A DNA stretch of 64,000 nucleotides from Pelobates cultripes (taxonomy: Eukaryota > Chordata > Amphibia > Anura > Pelobatidae): NCBI GenBank assembly GCA_933207985.1, contig OW240916.1, positions 293,754,180 to 293,818,179 of the forward strand. The letters are read 5' to 3'. How positions within the stretch are numbered: the stretch's first letter is position 1; each line of letters starts with the position of its first letter. Below the pieces are notes generated by a model, which made no database searches, was not told where the DNA came from, and saw only the letters and a program-made list of their open reading frames with translations. The position numbers and the translations under genes were made by a program. Shown here one piece after another: positions 20,317 through 42,800 of this stretch.

Positions 20317-21873
20317 CAGGGAGTGCAGAATTATTAGGCAAATGAGTATTTTGACCACATCATCCTCTTTATGCATGTTGTCTTACTCCAAGCTGTATAG
20401 GCTCGAAAGCCTACTACCAATTAAGCATATTAGGTGATGTGCATCTCTGTAATGAGAAGGGGTGTGGTCTAATGACATCAACACCCTATATCAGGTGTGC
20501 ATAATTATTAGGCAACTTCCTTTCCTTTGGCAAAATGGGTCAAAAGAAGGACTTGACAGGCTCAGAAAAGTCAAAAATAGTGAGATATCTTGCAGAGGGA
20601 TGCAGCACTCTTAAAATTGCAAAGCTTCTGAAGCGTGATCATCGAACAATCAAGCGTTTCATTCAAAATAGTCAGCAGGGTCGCAAGAAGCGTGTGGAAA
20701 AACCAAGGCGCAAAATAACTGCCCATGAACTGAGAAAAGTCAAGCGTGCAGCTGCCACGATGCCACTTGCCACCAGTTTGGCCATATTTCAGAGCTGCAA
20801 CATCACTGGAGTGCCCAAAAGCACAAGGTGTGCAATACTCAGAGACATGGCCAAGGTAAGAAAGGCTGAAAGACGACCATCACTGAACAAGACACACAAG
20901 CTGAAACGTCAAGACTGGGCCAAGAAATATCTCAAGACTGATTTTTCTAAAGTTTTATGGACTGATGAAATGAGAGTGAGTCTTGATGGGCCAGATGGAT
21001 GGGCCTGTGGCTGGATTGGTAAAGGGCAGAGAGCTCCAGTCCGACTCAGGCGCCAGCAAGGTGGAGGTGGAGTACTGGTTTGGGCTGGTATCATCAAAGA
21101 TGAGCTTGTGGGGCCTTTTCGGGTTGAGGATGGAGTCAAGCTCAACTCCCAGTCCTACTGCCAGTTCCTGGAAGACACCTTCTTCAAGCAGTGGTACAGG
21201 AAGAAGTCTGCATCCTTCAAGAAAAACATGATTTTCATGCAGGACAATGCTCCATCACACGCGTCCAAGTACTCCACAGCGTGGCTGGCAAGAAAGGGTA
21301 TAAAAGAAGAAAATCTAATGACATGGCCTCCTTGTTCACCTGATCTGAACCTCATTGAGAACCTGTGGTCCATCATCAAATGTGAGATTTACAAGGAGGG
21401 AAAACAGTACACCTCTCTGAACAGTGTCTGGGAGGCTGTGGTTGCTGCTGCACGCAATGTTGATGGTGAACAGATCAAAACACTGACAGAATCCATGGAT
21501 GGCAGGCTTTTGAGTGTCCTTGCAAAGAAAGGTGGCTATATTGGTCACTGATTTGTTTTGTTTTGTTTTTGAATGTCAGAAATGTATATTTGTGAATGTT
21601 GAGATGTTATATTGGTTTCACTGGTAATAATAAATTGAAATGGGTATATATTTGTTTTTTGTTAAGTTGCCTAATAATTATGCACAGTAATAGTCACCTG
21701 CACACACAGATATCCCCTAACATAGCTAAAACTAAAAACAAACTAAAAACTACTTCCAAAAATATTCAGCTTTGATATTAATGAGTTTTTGGGTTCATTG
21801 AGAACATGGTTGTTGTTCAATAATAAAATTAATCCTCAAAAATACAACTTGCCCTGTAATTCTGCACTCCCTG
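20317..21873 (+). mobile_element. Complete Tc1/mariner transposon with TA target duplication
   Basis: The ends are CAGGGAGTGCAGAATTATTA and its close inverted match; TA lies outside both (20315-20316 and 21874-21875). A second inverted pair, TGCATAATTATTAGGCAACTT-like, sits about 200 bp inside each end (about 20498-20518 and 21665-21685), the IR/DR layout with two transposase sites per end. One intact transposase gene fills the centre. I recognise this family as one present at high identity in fishes, lampreys and other vertebrates. Confidence 0.96.
20535..21551 (+). CDS. Tc1-type DDE transposase, intact, 338 aa
   Basis: Cut-and-paste transposase acting in the nucleus on the element's own ends. 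The N-terminal half has paired helix-turn-helix domains (residues about 1-110), including KIAKLLKRDHRTIKRFI and a basic GRKKR-type linker (49-54). The catalytic domain shows WTDEM (D144), FMQDNAPSH (D237) and SPDLNLIENLW (E275). D237 and E275 are separated by 37 residues, so this is DD37E where classic Tc1 is DD34E. A Gly-rich RQQGGGGV box lies at 173-180. The length is normal for the superfamily and there are no stops or frameshifts. Context ATGGGTCAAAAG follows the inner repeat directly. AATAAA near 21630 could serve as polyadenylation signal. Confidence 0.96.
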   Translation: MGQKKDLTGSEKSKIVRYLAEGCSTLKIAKLLKRDHRTIKRFIQNSQQGRKKRVEKPRRKITAHELRKVKRAAATMPLATSLAIFQSCNITGVPKSTRCAILRDMAKVRKAERRPSLNKTHKLKRQDWAKKYLKTDFSKVLWTDEMRVSLDGPDGWACGWIGKGQRAPVRLRRQQGGGGVLVWAGIIKDELVGPFRVEDGVKLNSQSYCQFLEDTFFKQWYRKKSASFKKNMIFMQDNAPSHASKYSTAWLARKGIKEENLMTWPPCSPDLNLIENLWSIIKCEIYKEGKQYTSLNSVWEAVVAAARNVDGEQIKTLTESMDGRLLSVLAKKGGYIGH

Positions 21874-22019
21874 TACTTCCCAAGTAGCATCCCATAGAAT
21901 CAGGAGCCACTGTGTTAGACAGTTAGTACACACTTTGACCCATGGGGCCCGGTGCGAAAATTGATCCGTGGGCCCCTCCCCCCCCCCCGCACGCGGGCCG
22001 GGCCGCAACACATGGCGGT

Positions 22020-22083
22020 GGGCACCTGGTCGCAGGGGTTACAGGGCTGCGACCCCTGCGACCGCAGTATGTACGCCAGTGCA
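22020..22083. repeat. GC-rich terminal-like segment, copy 1
   Basis: CGACCCCTGCGACC followed by GTATGTACGCCAGTGC closely resembles 23670-23704 in the same orientation. Read in reverse it starts CACTGGCGTACATAC, reminiscent of a hAT end. No matching opposite end was found. Confidence 0.5.
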
Positions 22084-22102
22084 TGCAGATGCGCACACAC
22101 AC

Positions 22103-22595
22103 TTAAAGGACCACTCTAGGCACCCAGACCACTTCAGCTTAATGAAGTGGTCTGGGTGCCAGGTCCAGCTAGGGTTAACCCATTTTTCATAAACATAGCA
22201 GTTTCAGAGAAACTGCTATGTTTATGAATGGGTTAAGCCTTCCCCCTAATCCTCTAGTGGCTGTCTCATTGACAGCCACTAGAGGCGCTTGCGTGCTTCT
22301 CACTGTGATTTTCACGGTGAGAGCACGCCAGCGTCCATAGGAAAGCATTGTAAATGCTTTCCTATGAGACCGGCTGAATGCGCGCGCAGCTCTTGCCGCG
22401 CGTGCGCATACAGCCGACGGGGAGGAGAAGAGGAGGATCGGAGGAGGAGAGCTCTCCGCCCAGCGGTGGAAAAAGGTAAGTTTTACCCCTTTCCAGAGCC
22501 GGGCGGGAGGGGGTCCCTGAGGGTGGGGGCACCCTCAGGGCACTATAGTGCCAGAAAAACGGGTATGTTTTCCTGGCACTATAGTGGTCCTTTAA
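22103..22595. mobile_element. TTAA-flanked MITE, copy A
   Basis: TTAAAGGACCACTCTAGGCA at the left and CACTATAGTGGTCCTTTAA at the right are inverted repeats with TTAA at both ends, the target of piggyBac and Kolobok transposons. Inside are CAGACCACTTCAGCTTAATG with its complement, a palindrome around AACATAGCAGTTTC, an NRF1-like GC stretch, and AAAAAGGTAAGT (splice-donor-like) at 22476. Confidence 0.85.
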
Positions 22596-22905
22596 AGGAC
22601 CACTACAGACACCCAGATCACATCAGCTCAATGAAGTGGTCTGGGTGCCAGGTCCCTCTAGTTTTAACCCTGCAGCTGAAAACATAGCAGTTTCAGAGAA
22701 ACTGCTATGTTTCACTGAGAGTTAATCCAGCCTCTAGTGGCTGTCTCACTGACAGCCGCTAGAGGAGCACACTGAACGTCCATAGGAAAGCATTGAGTAA
22801 TGCTTTCCTATGGGCGGTTTGAATGCGTGCGCGGTCGCATTCGGAGCTGAGAGGCTGAGGGATCCTCAGCGCCAAGGGAATCCGGCGCTGGAGAAAGGTA
22901 AGTGC
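22592..22905. mobile_element. TTAA-flanked MITE, copy B, right end lost
   Basis: It shares its left TTAA with the right end of copy A and repeats the same internal order (AGACCACTTC-type arm, AACATAGCAGTTTCAGAG palindrome, GGCGCTGGAGAAAGGTAAGT at 22898). After the splice-donor-like site it runs into a simple-sequence array, and its right terminal repeat is not found. Confidence 0.75.
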
Positions 22906-23252
22906 TGAAGACACACACACTCTCACTTACAGACGCATACACACTAGCTAACAGACACACACATTTACTGACAGAGATACAGTCAGCGACAGACATACAT
23001 ACACACTCACTTACAAAACATACTCTCATTGACACACACTCACTAACAGACATCAAACAGACTCACTAACACACAAACACAGTAACACACTCACTGACAC
23101 TCACTAGCAGACACACACACTAACACTCACACTAACACTCACACACACTAACACTCACTCTAACACTCACTCTAACACTCACTCTAACACTCACTCTAAC
23201 ACTCACACACACTAACACTCACTCTAACACTCACACTAACACTCACACATGA
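22906..23252. repeat. ACTCACACTAACACTCAC tandem array
   Basis: Short units of ACTCACTCTAAC / ACACACACTAAC type repeat across about 350 bp. No gene. Confidence 0.9.
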
Positions 23253-23329
23253 TTTTTTTTTTTTTAATATAATCCCCCCAGCCTCCTTACCTCTTGGAGT
23301 GCTGGGGGGGATTATTCCCTGAGGTCCAG

Positions 23330-23530
23330 TGGGGCTCCTGGGCGGGCAGGCAGGCGGGCGCGCGAGGGAGCACTCAGCGCTTCCTCTTCAGCTCCCTCGC
23401 GCGCCGCGTAGGGATGCCGGCGCCGGAAGATGACGTCATCTTCCGGCTCCGGTATCATTGCGGTGCGCGAGGGAGCTGAAGAGGAAGCACTGAGTGCTCC
23501 CTCGCGCGCCCGCCCGCCCGACCAGCCACC
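23330..23530. other. GC-rich hairpin with ETS/CRE-like core
   Basis: Two arms containing GAGGGAGCACTCAGCGCTTC and its complement surround a perfect 24-bp palindrome (23423-23446) with CCGGAAG on both sides of TGACGTCA. This looks like a mobile promoter-type hairpin; element borders are unknown. Confidence 0.7.
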
Positions 23531-23607
23531 CGGGGTCAGCAGGGCCAGCCTCAGGGGGGCCCTGGGGTGGTCGGCTCCTGGGCCCCCCAGGGGAAGAGGC
23601 TGGCCCT

Positions 23608-23704
23608 GTGGCTACATACCGGGTCGCAGGGGCGGCCGGGCCCCCTGGTGGGCCGGGCCCGGTCGCAGTCGCGACCCCTGCGACCCTGGTATGTACGCCA
23701 GTGC
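23608..23704. repeat. GC-rich terminal-like segment, copy 2
   Basis: It contains GGTCGCAGGGGCGG and CGACCCCTGCGACC as an inverted pair, ending GGTATGTACGCCAGTGC, the same terminal word as at 22067-22083. Confidence 0.5.
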
Positions 23705-23904
23705 TGGTAGAGTAGAGGAGGCGGGCCAGTGATAAGATTGTGGCACAGACTTTGTCTTAAGAGGTTCAGCCACAGGCAGAGCATTGTTTCAATGCTCCAT
23801 GCAGGGTCCAAGTGCCCTGAAAAGAGCAAGCACATCTAATGATGTGCTCACGCTGTGCTTGTTAGTGAAATTTTTTTGGAGTCCCCAAAAACAGGACAAC
23901 ATGT

Positions 23905-24150
23905 AACTAAGTCAGGATGGTGGAACTAAGTCATGATGGAGAAGGAAAGTCAGGATGTAGGAACTAAGTTAGGATGGAGGAGCTAAGTCAGGATGGAGGA
24001 ACTAAGTCATGGTAGCGGAACTAAGTCAAGATGGAGGAACTAAGTCATGGTAGCGGAACTAAGTCAAGATGGAGGAACTAAGTCAGGATGGTGAAACTAT
24101 GTCCAGATGGAGGAACTAAGTCAAGATGGAGGAACTAAGTCATGATGGTG
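23905..24150. repeat. Minisatellite, about 21-bp unit
   Basis: GGAGGAACTAAGTCAGGAT-type units occur about 12 times with GGATGGTGG and GGTAGCGG variants. Confidence 0.9.
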
Positions 24151-24985
24151 GACCCAAAAATCAGGACAGAAACCCCAGGATCAAGTTGGGAGGCGTGTTT
24201 ATACTTTGTAATTTTATATGGATTTTACTTGGGCTTACTAACATAATAAGTGAATAGGGCTGATTTTAGATACTATAAACAATGTTTTCTATAATATACT
24301 TGGGATATTTTATAGTTTAGATTGAAAGGACAGTTTCAAAAGTTACTTAATCTTTGTTTCTCTAATGTTAAAATGGAAGATTTAGTCTGCACTCTGCAGG
24401 GTTATTTACTAATCTCAGAACTGACACCAGAATAGTAAACTTTGCTCAACACTCCTGAATTAAATATATAGTTGCAATCAGACTGTTCACTAATTGCAGG
24501 TAATTTAGTTTTGAATAATTTGGAATCAGCTATAAAATGAACAGAGAAATGGACCAACTGCCTTACAAAGCACATCTGTATTACTTTAGTCAATTAAAGG
24601 TGACGGGGGTTACACATTAATGGGGGTCTTGCTCTGTGCCAGCCCCCTCCCCCATACTCTTTCCCAACAGGGTTAAACCAACTAGTCAGCCATGGTAGGA
24701 ATATGTTGTGTACGTTAGACCAGGTATCATTAATTTATATGTAACCCTCATCCCACTGTTAATGAGATGGAGGTAACAAGTGAGCAGCCGAGACTTGTCA
24801 GATGGGGATTATGGGACGACTAGGTCCTATTTCTTGATACAGGAGGTCATACTGACCACCATATTATTATTTTTTAATAACAGTGTGGGCTGATTAGCAG
24901 TACTTTATCAGACACCACATATTTTATCTTTGAACTAAGGTTTGTGATATGAGGACAAAAGAGGGAACATGCCATCATGTCCCAT
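24151..24985. other. Unassigned intergenic sequence
   Basis: AT-rich, no supported feature. Confidence 0.45.
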
Positions 24986-24989
24986 TGAA

Positions 24990-25910
24990 TCCCCTGCAAG
25001 CTGGAACAGCAGACACAGGAGTTAAATCTTCCTTCCCTCCAATAACAGGACGAAACACAGTTTTGGAGTGCAAGCTGGAATGCTTTAATGGCAGCCACAA
25101 CTGGCCTTATATGCATGTCCCCATGCAAGGGGCACTCCCCCCTGGACCAGAATGTAGACTACAGCAAAAACACACAATTACATTGGCTCTCAGGTCCAGG
25201 ACACTCCCATACATAATCAGATAACCCCTCCTCTGTGCCTGGGAGATAATTGGATCAGGAACTCTACTAATCTAATCCAATTATCCCCAAGCACTGAAAA
25301 AATAATACTTTTTATCAAACACCCCAAAAGTACCCTAAAAATACATAAACCCCCCACAAAAGTTACATCCCCATATAGCCCTGATCTGGGTAACCAACAT
25401 ATCCAAAAATCACCCAGATCAGTTAAAGGGTTCAGCAATTTCCTGGAAGCCATTTATTTGACCGACCGCAGGCATGATCCCATGCCCAAAACAGTTCCAG
25501 TGAATCGGGGCTTGCGGTCAGTCTACTACGGGGATTCGAAGTAAAGTTCAAAAGGCCAAAGTAGCCGTTCGTGAATGGAGTCAGTGTACATCTCTTGTTC
25601 GGGAGTTTTTTTTTTACCAAACGCAGTTCGAGTCCCGTTCGAATAGCCGAACATCCAAGGAAGGTAAAAGTTTAGCGGTGTTCGCGCCGTCAAGTGTCCA
25701 AATTGAGTTCCATGCACTCGACGACAAAACACCGCTGGATGCGTTCAACTAAACAAGATGGCTTCGGGAGTTCGAATTGTCCCTGTTGTAAGTCCACGAG
25801 GCACAACTAGAGTCTTTAACCCAAAGTTCATTACAGGGGCCATAGTCACAGGGCAGGAGGCCGGCACACAGGCCCCTCCAAGAACCAGTGGCGAGGTTAC
25901 GTTCGCCACA
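24990..25910 (-). repeat. LTR fragment related to the solo LTR at 48732-49599
   Basis: It shares with the later copy AACATATCCAAAAATCACCC, TTTCCTGGAAG, GCACACAGGCCCCTCCAA and a terminal CGCCACA/CGTCACA. It ends CA at 25910, but the opposite end does not align and appears lost. It is likely in the same (minus) orientation as the Gmr1-like LTR. No internal coding part. Confidence 0.65.
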
Positions 25911-28900
25911 CAGATATTGCAACACTCACTAATTATTTATTTGGTTTTGATGTGTCCACCCAGCCTACATTTGGAGAGCTGGAGTGGATCAGTGTCCCTG
26001 GGGTCCAGTGGAGCTGCTGTCATCTCACTGCTCTGCTCCCTCTCGCACAGTTTAGTGATGCGGGACCGGAGTGACGTTCAGCATCACAGGAAGGCGCGCA
26101 AAGGAGCAGAGCAGTGAGATTACACTTCCCTCGACGGCTCCGGACTCAGTCAGCCGCCCGCCAGCATTCCCTCAACTCCCACCAACCTGAGCTTCCCATG
26201 AGCCAGCTACCCACCTGCCTCTGCTCTCAGGCAGCCAGTCAGCTATGGGGCTGAACGGGCTCACAAATCCCAGGCACCAGGACAAATTTCCTGGTCACCA
26301 TGGCACCTGGGATTTGTCAAGCCTAGGATTATGAGATTATTTGCTTGAGTTTTAAACACTCCAGTAGTAAATATACAGAAAGTTATATTAGGGTATTGTT
26401 CTGTTTACAGTAAAATCTGGTTCATACTGCAAGAAAATACACAGGAAGGAATTTTATCTTCTTTGGCATTAGCACCTTCTCTACAAATGAAACACACTTG
26501 TTTAGATTTTTACAGTAAAATTAATATTTAACTAGAACAGGTTCAGTCCCAAAACCAAAGCACATAGTTGTGAATAGAGATCCATGTGTAGTTACCATCT
26601 GGAAACAGATGGGTGGGTTCTCTCACCAGTAAAAACAGATCGAACTACAACACCGGGTACAAAAAGAAATACTCATTCAGGTTCGACCAGGTGATCAAAA
26701 TCCAAGCTGTATTCTATCGGATATAAATCACACAGGAAACATAATGGCAACACCAGTGCAGAGAGAGGCACTGACATGGAGATGGTTATGCGTTTCATGC
26801 CTGGATGTTACTTTCTCAAGAATTTAGCATATTATGCCCAGAAGAAGACATTTTCTGCAAAAATTCTGAACAGATATTTGGTGTAATGGTACTTCCAATA
26901 TCTGGGCAGCTAGGGCTGGGAAAAGTATTAGATCGGTCTGTAGCCAAGTTAGCAGGTTGGTCCGCAGCCCTAGCTGCCTCCCCAGAGGCACCGGCTCAGT
27001 GGCCATATTGGGGTCAGGATGCAGCATATTACTTGCTGGGGTCACTCTCCTTCCTTCCAATCAGCAATTGTGGATCCCTTCAGTGGAGGCCCGGATATCC
27101 CAGTCGGTCTATAGGGAGGGAACGGGACCAGCCAGATGTACCATCAAGGGCCAATTGCGTGGGAGTCTGCAAGAGGGTAAGTGAGCAGCCGTCCACCTCA
27201 CCCTTCATCCGAGTAGGTCGCACATTTCAGTTGCCGCACCAGAGCTTCAGTGTCCTCAAGTTTTGAGTTTGCATCGGCACCAGCAGTTGTAAGAGGGGAT
27301 GTTAGCTTTTAGGTGCCGAGGTACATGCCTACACCCTAAAATCAGCTTTTATAGCCCAATCAATCAAACTGGAGCTCCTCCAACACGCTTCCAGTCGGCA
27401 GGGAGGAAGGGCCCTGCCCCCCTCGTAAAAGTTTTAGATCACTCTGGTCATTACAAAAAAAACCTACACCATTTGCATATGAGACTCATCCTATGCATAA
27501 CTTTATAGTGAAGGGATTAAGAAATGCACTAATAACAGAACACACGAAAGACAGGTTGACGAAATATGTATCTTTATTGATTCCTACAAAAAGGTATAAT
27601 TCTCAAATTAAACAATGTTGCCAGTTACACAAACCAGAAAAAGACCTTCCAAGAGACCTTTCACTATCACTGGTTAAACAAACAGTAAAAAAATAAGGGA
27701 ATGAGGATGCCCCAAAAAAATAAAAAAAAATTTATGTTTTGAATATTCATGTTAACCACAATGGGGCACAAGAGAGATTAAAATTATTTGATTAATCATT
27801 TAATAATTTTCACACAGATGAAAAGCACATTAATACTAATTCAGTCTAAGGCAGCTTTAAAAAAAAAAACAAAACAAAAAAAACAACCCTTTTCATGGAC
27901 TGACCAACCTAAATGTAAACATGCGGCTAGTAGGAAAATCGGCTATGATCTGATCAATAATTATTAACAGAATAAGTTTAGCATGATCGAAAGCTTTTTA
28001 CCACATCCATAACTTTTTACCTTATCCTATGAAAACAAACTCATTTCATTTAGTGAGAGATCTAAAAAAAAGATTTTGTGGGGAACAGACATGTCTCAGA
28101 ATGGATAGAATGTTATTTCATATCACAAAACATTATAAACAATGAGAAAAAACAAACAAGAGAAATGACTGATTTAGAACCCAGAATAAACATACGTAAA
28201 GGAAATTTGGAGCCGTAACATTTTAGCACCAATACATTGCGCAGTACTTCAGTGGTGCTCGAAGAGTTGAATAAGATCACATAATGGGGTTTATTCACTA
28301 AACCTCAACTTGTGGAATTGCACTGACTTAATGTGACTATTGCAAAGTTCAAGACTTTTCTTCAAATCAACATTTTTTGGGGAGTTGCCTATGTAATCCT
28401 TCTATAAAGGTCAGGGCCTCTTCACTGGAGGAAGCAATACAGACCGTGAGAGAGGTTGCTAGTGTGCAGCTTAAAATGTTTTTCCATATGTAGACATTTT
28501 TATTTGTGCCACAGTATCCCGTTCATGGTTGTTCTCTCATTGTTTCCCCTCATTCAGAGACCGAAATTAACTCACCTTAGGCATTCCTTACAGGCTTACA
28601 CTATCAGGGATAATCACTGAACCAGAATTTGTAGGAGACAAATCTAGGAAATTTAACATTTAAGGCCAAAATTTATTTATTAATTTTCCCATTTCAGATT
28701 TTTTCCCCCTTAAATGGCAATTTCTTGGTGAATTAACAACAACCCACAGTCTAGTAAATAAGTATTTAAATGTTCAGTACAGATATTCTCTCCTGTACTG
28801 TTCAAGAATATAGTGAGGTTATAAAGATGGACCAAGGTGGTTAAACAGATAAAGGATAAACGCAGGCACAATTAGACAGATAAACCACATATAAAACACA

Positions 28901-30162
28901 CACGACATGAATAAAGTATATTGGATTACATCATGGTACGTGTGATAGTAATATTTTTGAGAGAGTTCCTGTACAAATATTATTACAAAAAAAAGCAATT
29001 CCCTGCACAAGGGGTTTGTAAATGTGGCCAGTGATTCTGTATAAGGATTCCTTCCTGTTTGGCATTTTTAAATGTATACATAAACTAGACGAACTCCGTA
29101 AGATAACTACCAAAAACAGTGTTATAAAAAAACACTTAAAACAAGTATCAGAACCTTTAACATCACCATGTATTGCTGAGGTTGCCTTTAAGCAAAGTAA
29201 AATAGGGTAACCATTTATTTTAATATTTTTAAAGCTTGAAAAAACACTTGTAGGTTCCAATTTTACAGGTTTCTCAAACCGAAAACCTATTGCTGAACAG
29301 AGAGATAATGAACAGATGAATGAGAGCAGTGATCCTCAGACTTTTATTTTTCCTTTTCTGTGTGTTGAATACCAAGGAAGACACATCCTCTGTGCATTTA
29401 AAATACCTGCAAGGGGCGATAAGAAAACTCCTATTATAGTACAAATGACATTAAAAGCTTTGCATGTGTACACGCGAGCCCTTTGTTATTCCCACGCACA
29501 ACATACGTTTAGATCACACGTTTTCCTTATTTGATTTGAGTACTTCAGTTCAGGTGCAACTTTAACAGGGACAAAATGGATGTCTCCCTTATGGAATAAC
29601 CCAAGCTGCACTCATTGTTATTTCACATCTGCAGCAACTTTTAGTTCTCTCCGTGGTTTATCCCACCTATTAATTCATATAACCCCTATTCAAATGTCAT
29701 TTCCTCTCACAACAGCTACTAGAACCATGCTTTGTCCAAACATCAGCCCAACTTCCTTTCTCCAGTCTACCCTTTACTTAACACACACAGCTACACCCAC
29801 CAGTCTGTTACTCTTGCACAGCCACATTTCTCTACTTCAATCTTACGTTCTCTAGCTCAGTTTACTCCTCTTTCCACATATCCCTGTACCATCGATGGTC
29901 TAGTTGTGTATGTGACGCAGCAGGCTTACACATCTTACAATTGGTTCCTACGCAACATCTCCACCATCTTTCCTCTCCTTCTAGGCTGACCATGATCACT
30001 CATAACTGTGGTGAGGTTCCACTTCAGATCCTAAATACATTATCTTCCGGCAGGTCACACTGGTGCAGGAGCACTCTTCCAATATCAAAATATAAAGTTA
30101 GATGTAATGTATAGTGGAGCTCTATTGCTATGAAGACATAATTTTCTAATTGCTCATTCATT
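25911..30162. other. Intergenic / SMN downstream region without a supported gene
   Basis: About 4.2 kb of mostly AT-rich DNA. A short inverted repeat (CACAAATCCCAGGCACCAGG with its complement) lies at about 26249-26315. The SMN transcript probably ends in here through a non-coding last exon, since the last coding exon has a splice donor, but I could not place that exon or its polyadenylation signal. Confidence 0.5.
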
Positions 30163-30423
30163 CCGAACTGTTCGCCGCGGACTCATCATTGAGTAAACTT
30201 TGACCCTGTACCTCACAGTCAGCAGACACATTCCAGCCAATCAGCAGCAGACGCTCCCTCCTCCTGGACAGCATCCATTGTGAAGCTGCATTCTTAGTGA
30301 GCTGTCCAGGAGGTGGGAGGGTCTGCTGCTGATTGGCTGGAATGTGACTGCTGACTGTGAGGTAGAGGGTCAAAGTTTACTCAATGATGAGTCCACGGCG
30401 AACCGTTCGACAAACAGTTCGGG
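30163..30423. mobile_element. Foldback MITE next to the SMN last coding exon
   Basis: CCGAACTGTTCGCCG at the left and CGAACCGTTCG...CAGTTCGGG at the right enclose two arms of roughly 110 bp (CAGCCAATCAGCAGCAGAC and complement near the centre). It lies in SMN intron 7, its near edge about 50 nt beyond the splice donor at 30476. Confidence 0.8.
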
Positions 30424-30494
30424 ACATCACTATTCCCCGTATCTATATCACAGTTTATGTTTCATTGAATACTTACATGTTCATGAATTTTCAG

Positions 30495-41472
<10,978 letters not shown>

Positions 41473-41680
41473 AGACACGCTGCTCGCGAACTCACTGCGC
41501 ACGGGAATTGACCGTGTTAGGCTTCCGTACTACGTCACAGACCATAGAGTGCGGGTTAGCAGTTACTGATAGTTATGGGAAAGAGCGCCCCCTCTATGGT
41601 ATTATGGGCGCACGGTCGAGTGACAGCCATGTTCAACGTGACACTTCCACCGGCGCCATCTTTAATATGGGCAAGAAATA
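41473..41680 (-). promoter_or_regulatory. Putative SMN promoter region
   Basis: Upstream of the SMN start are a CRE-like TACGTCA (41531-41537) and a YY1-like GCCATCTT (41655-41662, i.e. AAGATGGC in gene sense), with several CpGs. The start site of transcription is not determined. Confidence 0.5.
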
Positions 41681-41880
41681 CCCCTAGAATGGAATGAATG
41701 GTTCAGAACTGACTCATTCAAAAGTTTACTAATAGACTCAAAATGTTTTCATGGGACAGGCTCAAGTTTGGTCTTCTGTCCCACCAACCTTGATTTGTTC
41801 TGTACCCCTTGCACCTAATACCCCTGTATATATTCACCAATACAATGTAGCCATCCAAATGGCCCGTCCTACCTGTGTGT

Positions 41881-41960
41881 TACTAATTATTATTATTATT
41901 ATTATTTTATTATTTATATAGTGCCAGAAAATTCCATAGCGCTGTACAATGGGGTATAAG
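41881..41960 (+). repeat. LINE/SINE tail with (ATT)n, copy 1
   Basis: ATTATTATT...ATTTATATAGTGCC and CATAGCGCTGTACAATGG are a frequent amphibian repeat tail, apparently from an L2/CR1-type element, in one orientation here. Confidence 0.6.
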
Positions 41961-42359
41961 GGGTCAGTGTGTTAAACAGTGCGCCTCCACATTGTGCACA
42001 TTGTACACTCCACATACGTGTACCCAAAATCCCACCGTTGCTGCCCCATTTCTTTTTTAATACAATGCTTAATTTCAAATTTATACTTTTTCTTATGTAT
42101 ACCTGCAACTTTACAAAGGGTGGAGCTTTAGTCATGTTTTATGGCAAATGTCCTAACATTTCAAAAGGAAAAAGGGAGACACTTTAATTTTAGAGGTATA
42201 AGTGGTGTGTGGTTAGTATCGTGGAGTTCCTAGAAAAGGGAGACATTCGGATAGAAAAGAGGGTCAGAAGGAGTATGGACTAACATAGGGACTGTCCACA
42301 CTAAATAGGAAAGCTTGGGAGGTATGTTAAACTAGTAATTAAACTGTTAATAGCTCCTG

Positions 42360-42585
42360 ACTGATTCCTCTTCTGCAACTGTCACTAGTCTAATACTATC
42401 CTTACCTTTTTGTGTCATTTTACCCCACTCCCTCTAGCATGTAAGCTCATTGAGCAGGGCCCTCAACCCCTCTTTTCCTGTGTGTCCAACTTGTCTGGTT
42501 ACAACTACATGTCTGTTCGTCCACCCACTGTAAAGCGCTGCAGAATTTGACGGCGCTCTATAAATATCATAATAATAATAATAAT
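42360..42585 (+). repeat. LINE/SINE tail repeat, copy 2
   Basis: TGTAAGCTCATTGAGCAGGG, then CACTGTAAAGCGCTGCAG, GCGCTCTATAAAT and (AAT)n. This is the same family as 41881-41960 and 42735-42800 in the opposite orientation. Confidence 0.65.
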
Positions 42586-42734
42586 GTTATGGTCTTTGTC
42601 AAGTTTGTCGTTGGCTGGTACCTATATTCACTGCGTTCCATCATTGCATTAGGTCTGGGAGCCATATGCCATGGATACTCTGTGTTTACTCTTGCACAAT
42701 TGCGAGAGTCAACACAGATCATTGGAAATATAGG

Positions 42735-42800
42735 ACCTATTATTATGTTATTATTTATATAGCGGCAACAAATTCTGCAGCGCTTTACAGTGGGTGGACG
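42735..42800 (-). repeat. LINE/SINE tail repeat, copy 3
   Basis: TATTATTTATATAGCGGC followed by CTGCAGCGCTTTACAGTGGG. Confidence 0.6.

Noticed and set aside
20909..21548. Minus-strand frames inside the Tc1 element
   Set aside because: Shadows of the transposase gene on the opposite strand.
26805..27266. 153-codon plus-strand frame
   Set aside because: No recognisable domain or splice context, and overlapping frames on both strands; likely chance.
28931..29260. Minus-strand frame containing GGTTTTCGGTTTGAG as SMN exon 7
   Set aside because: No clean acceptor and no match to the SMN tail beyond GFR; the GLKQSRMEA exon at 30551-30495 fits phase, acceptor, stop and donor.
29580..29989. Ser/Leu/Thr-rich frames downstream of SMN
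   Set aside because: Low-complexity chance frames in the probable SMN 3' region.
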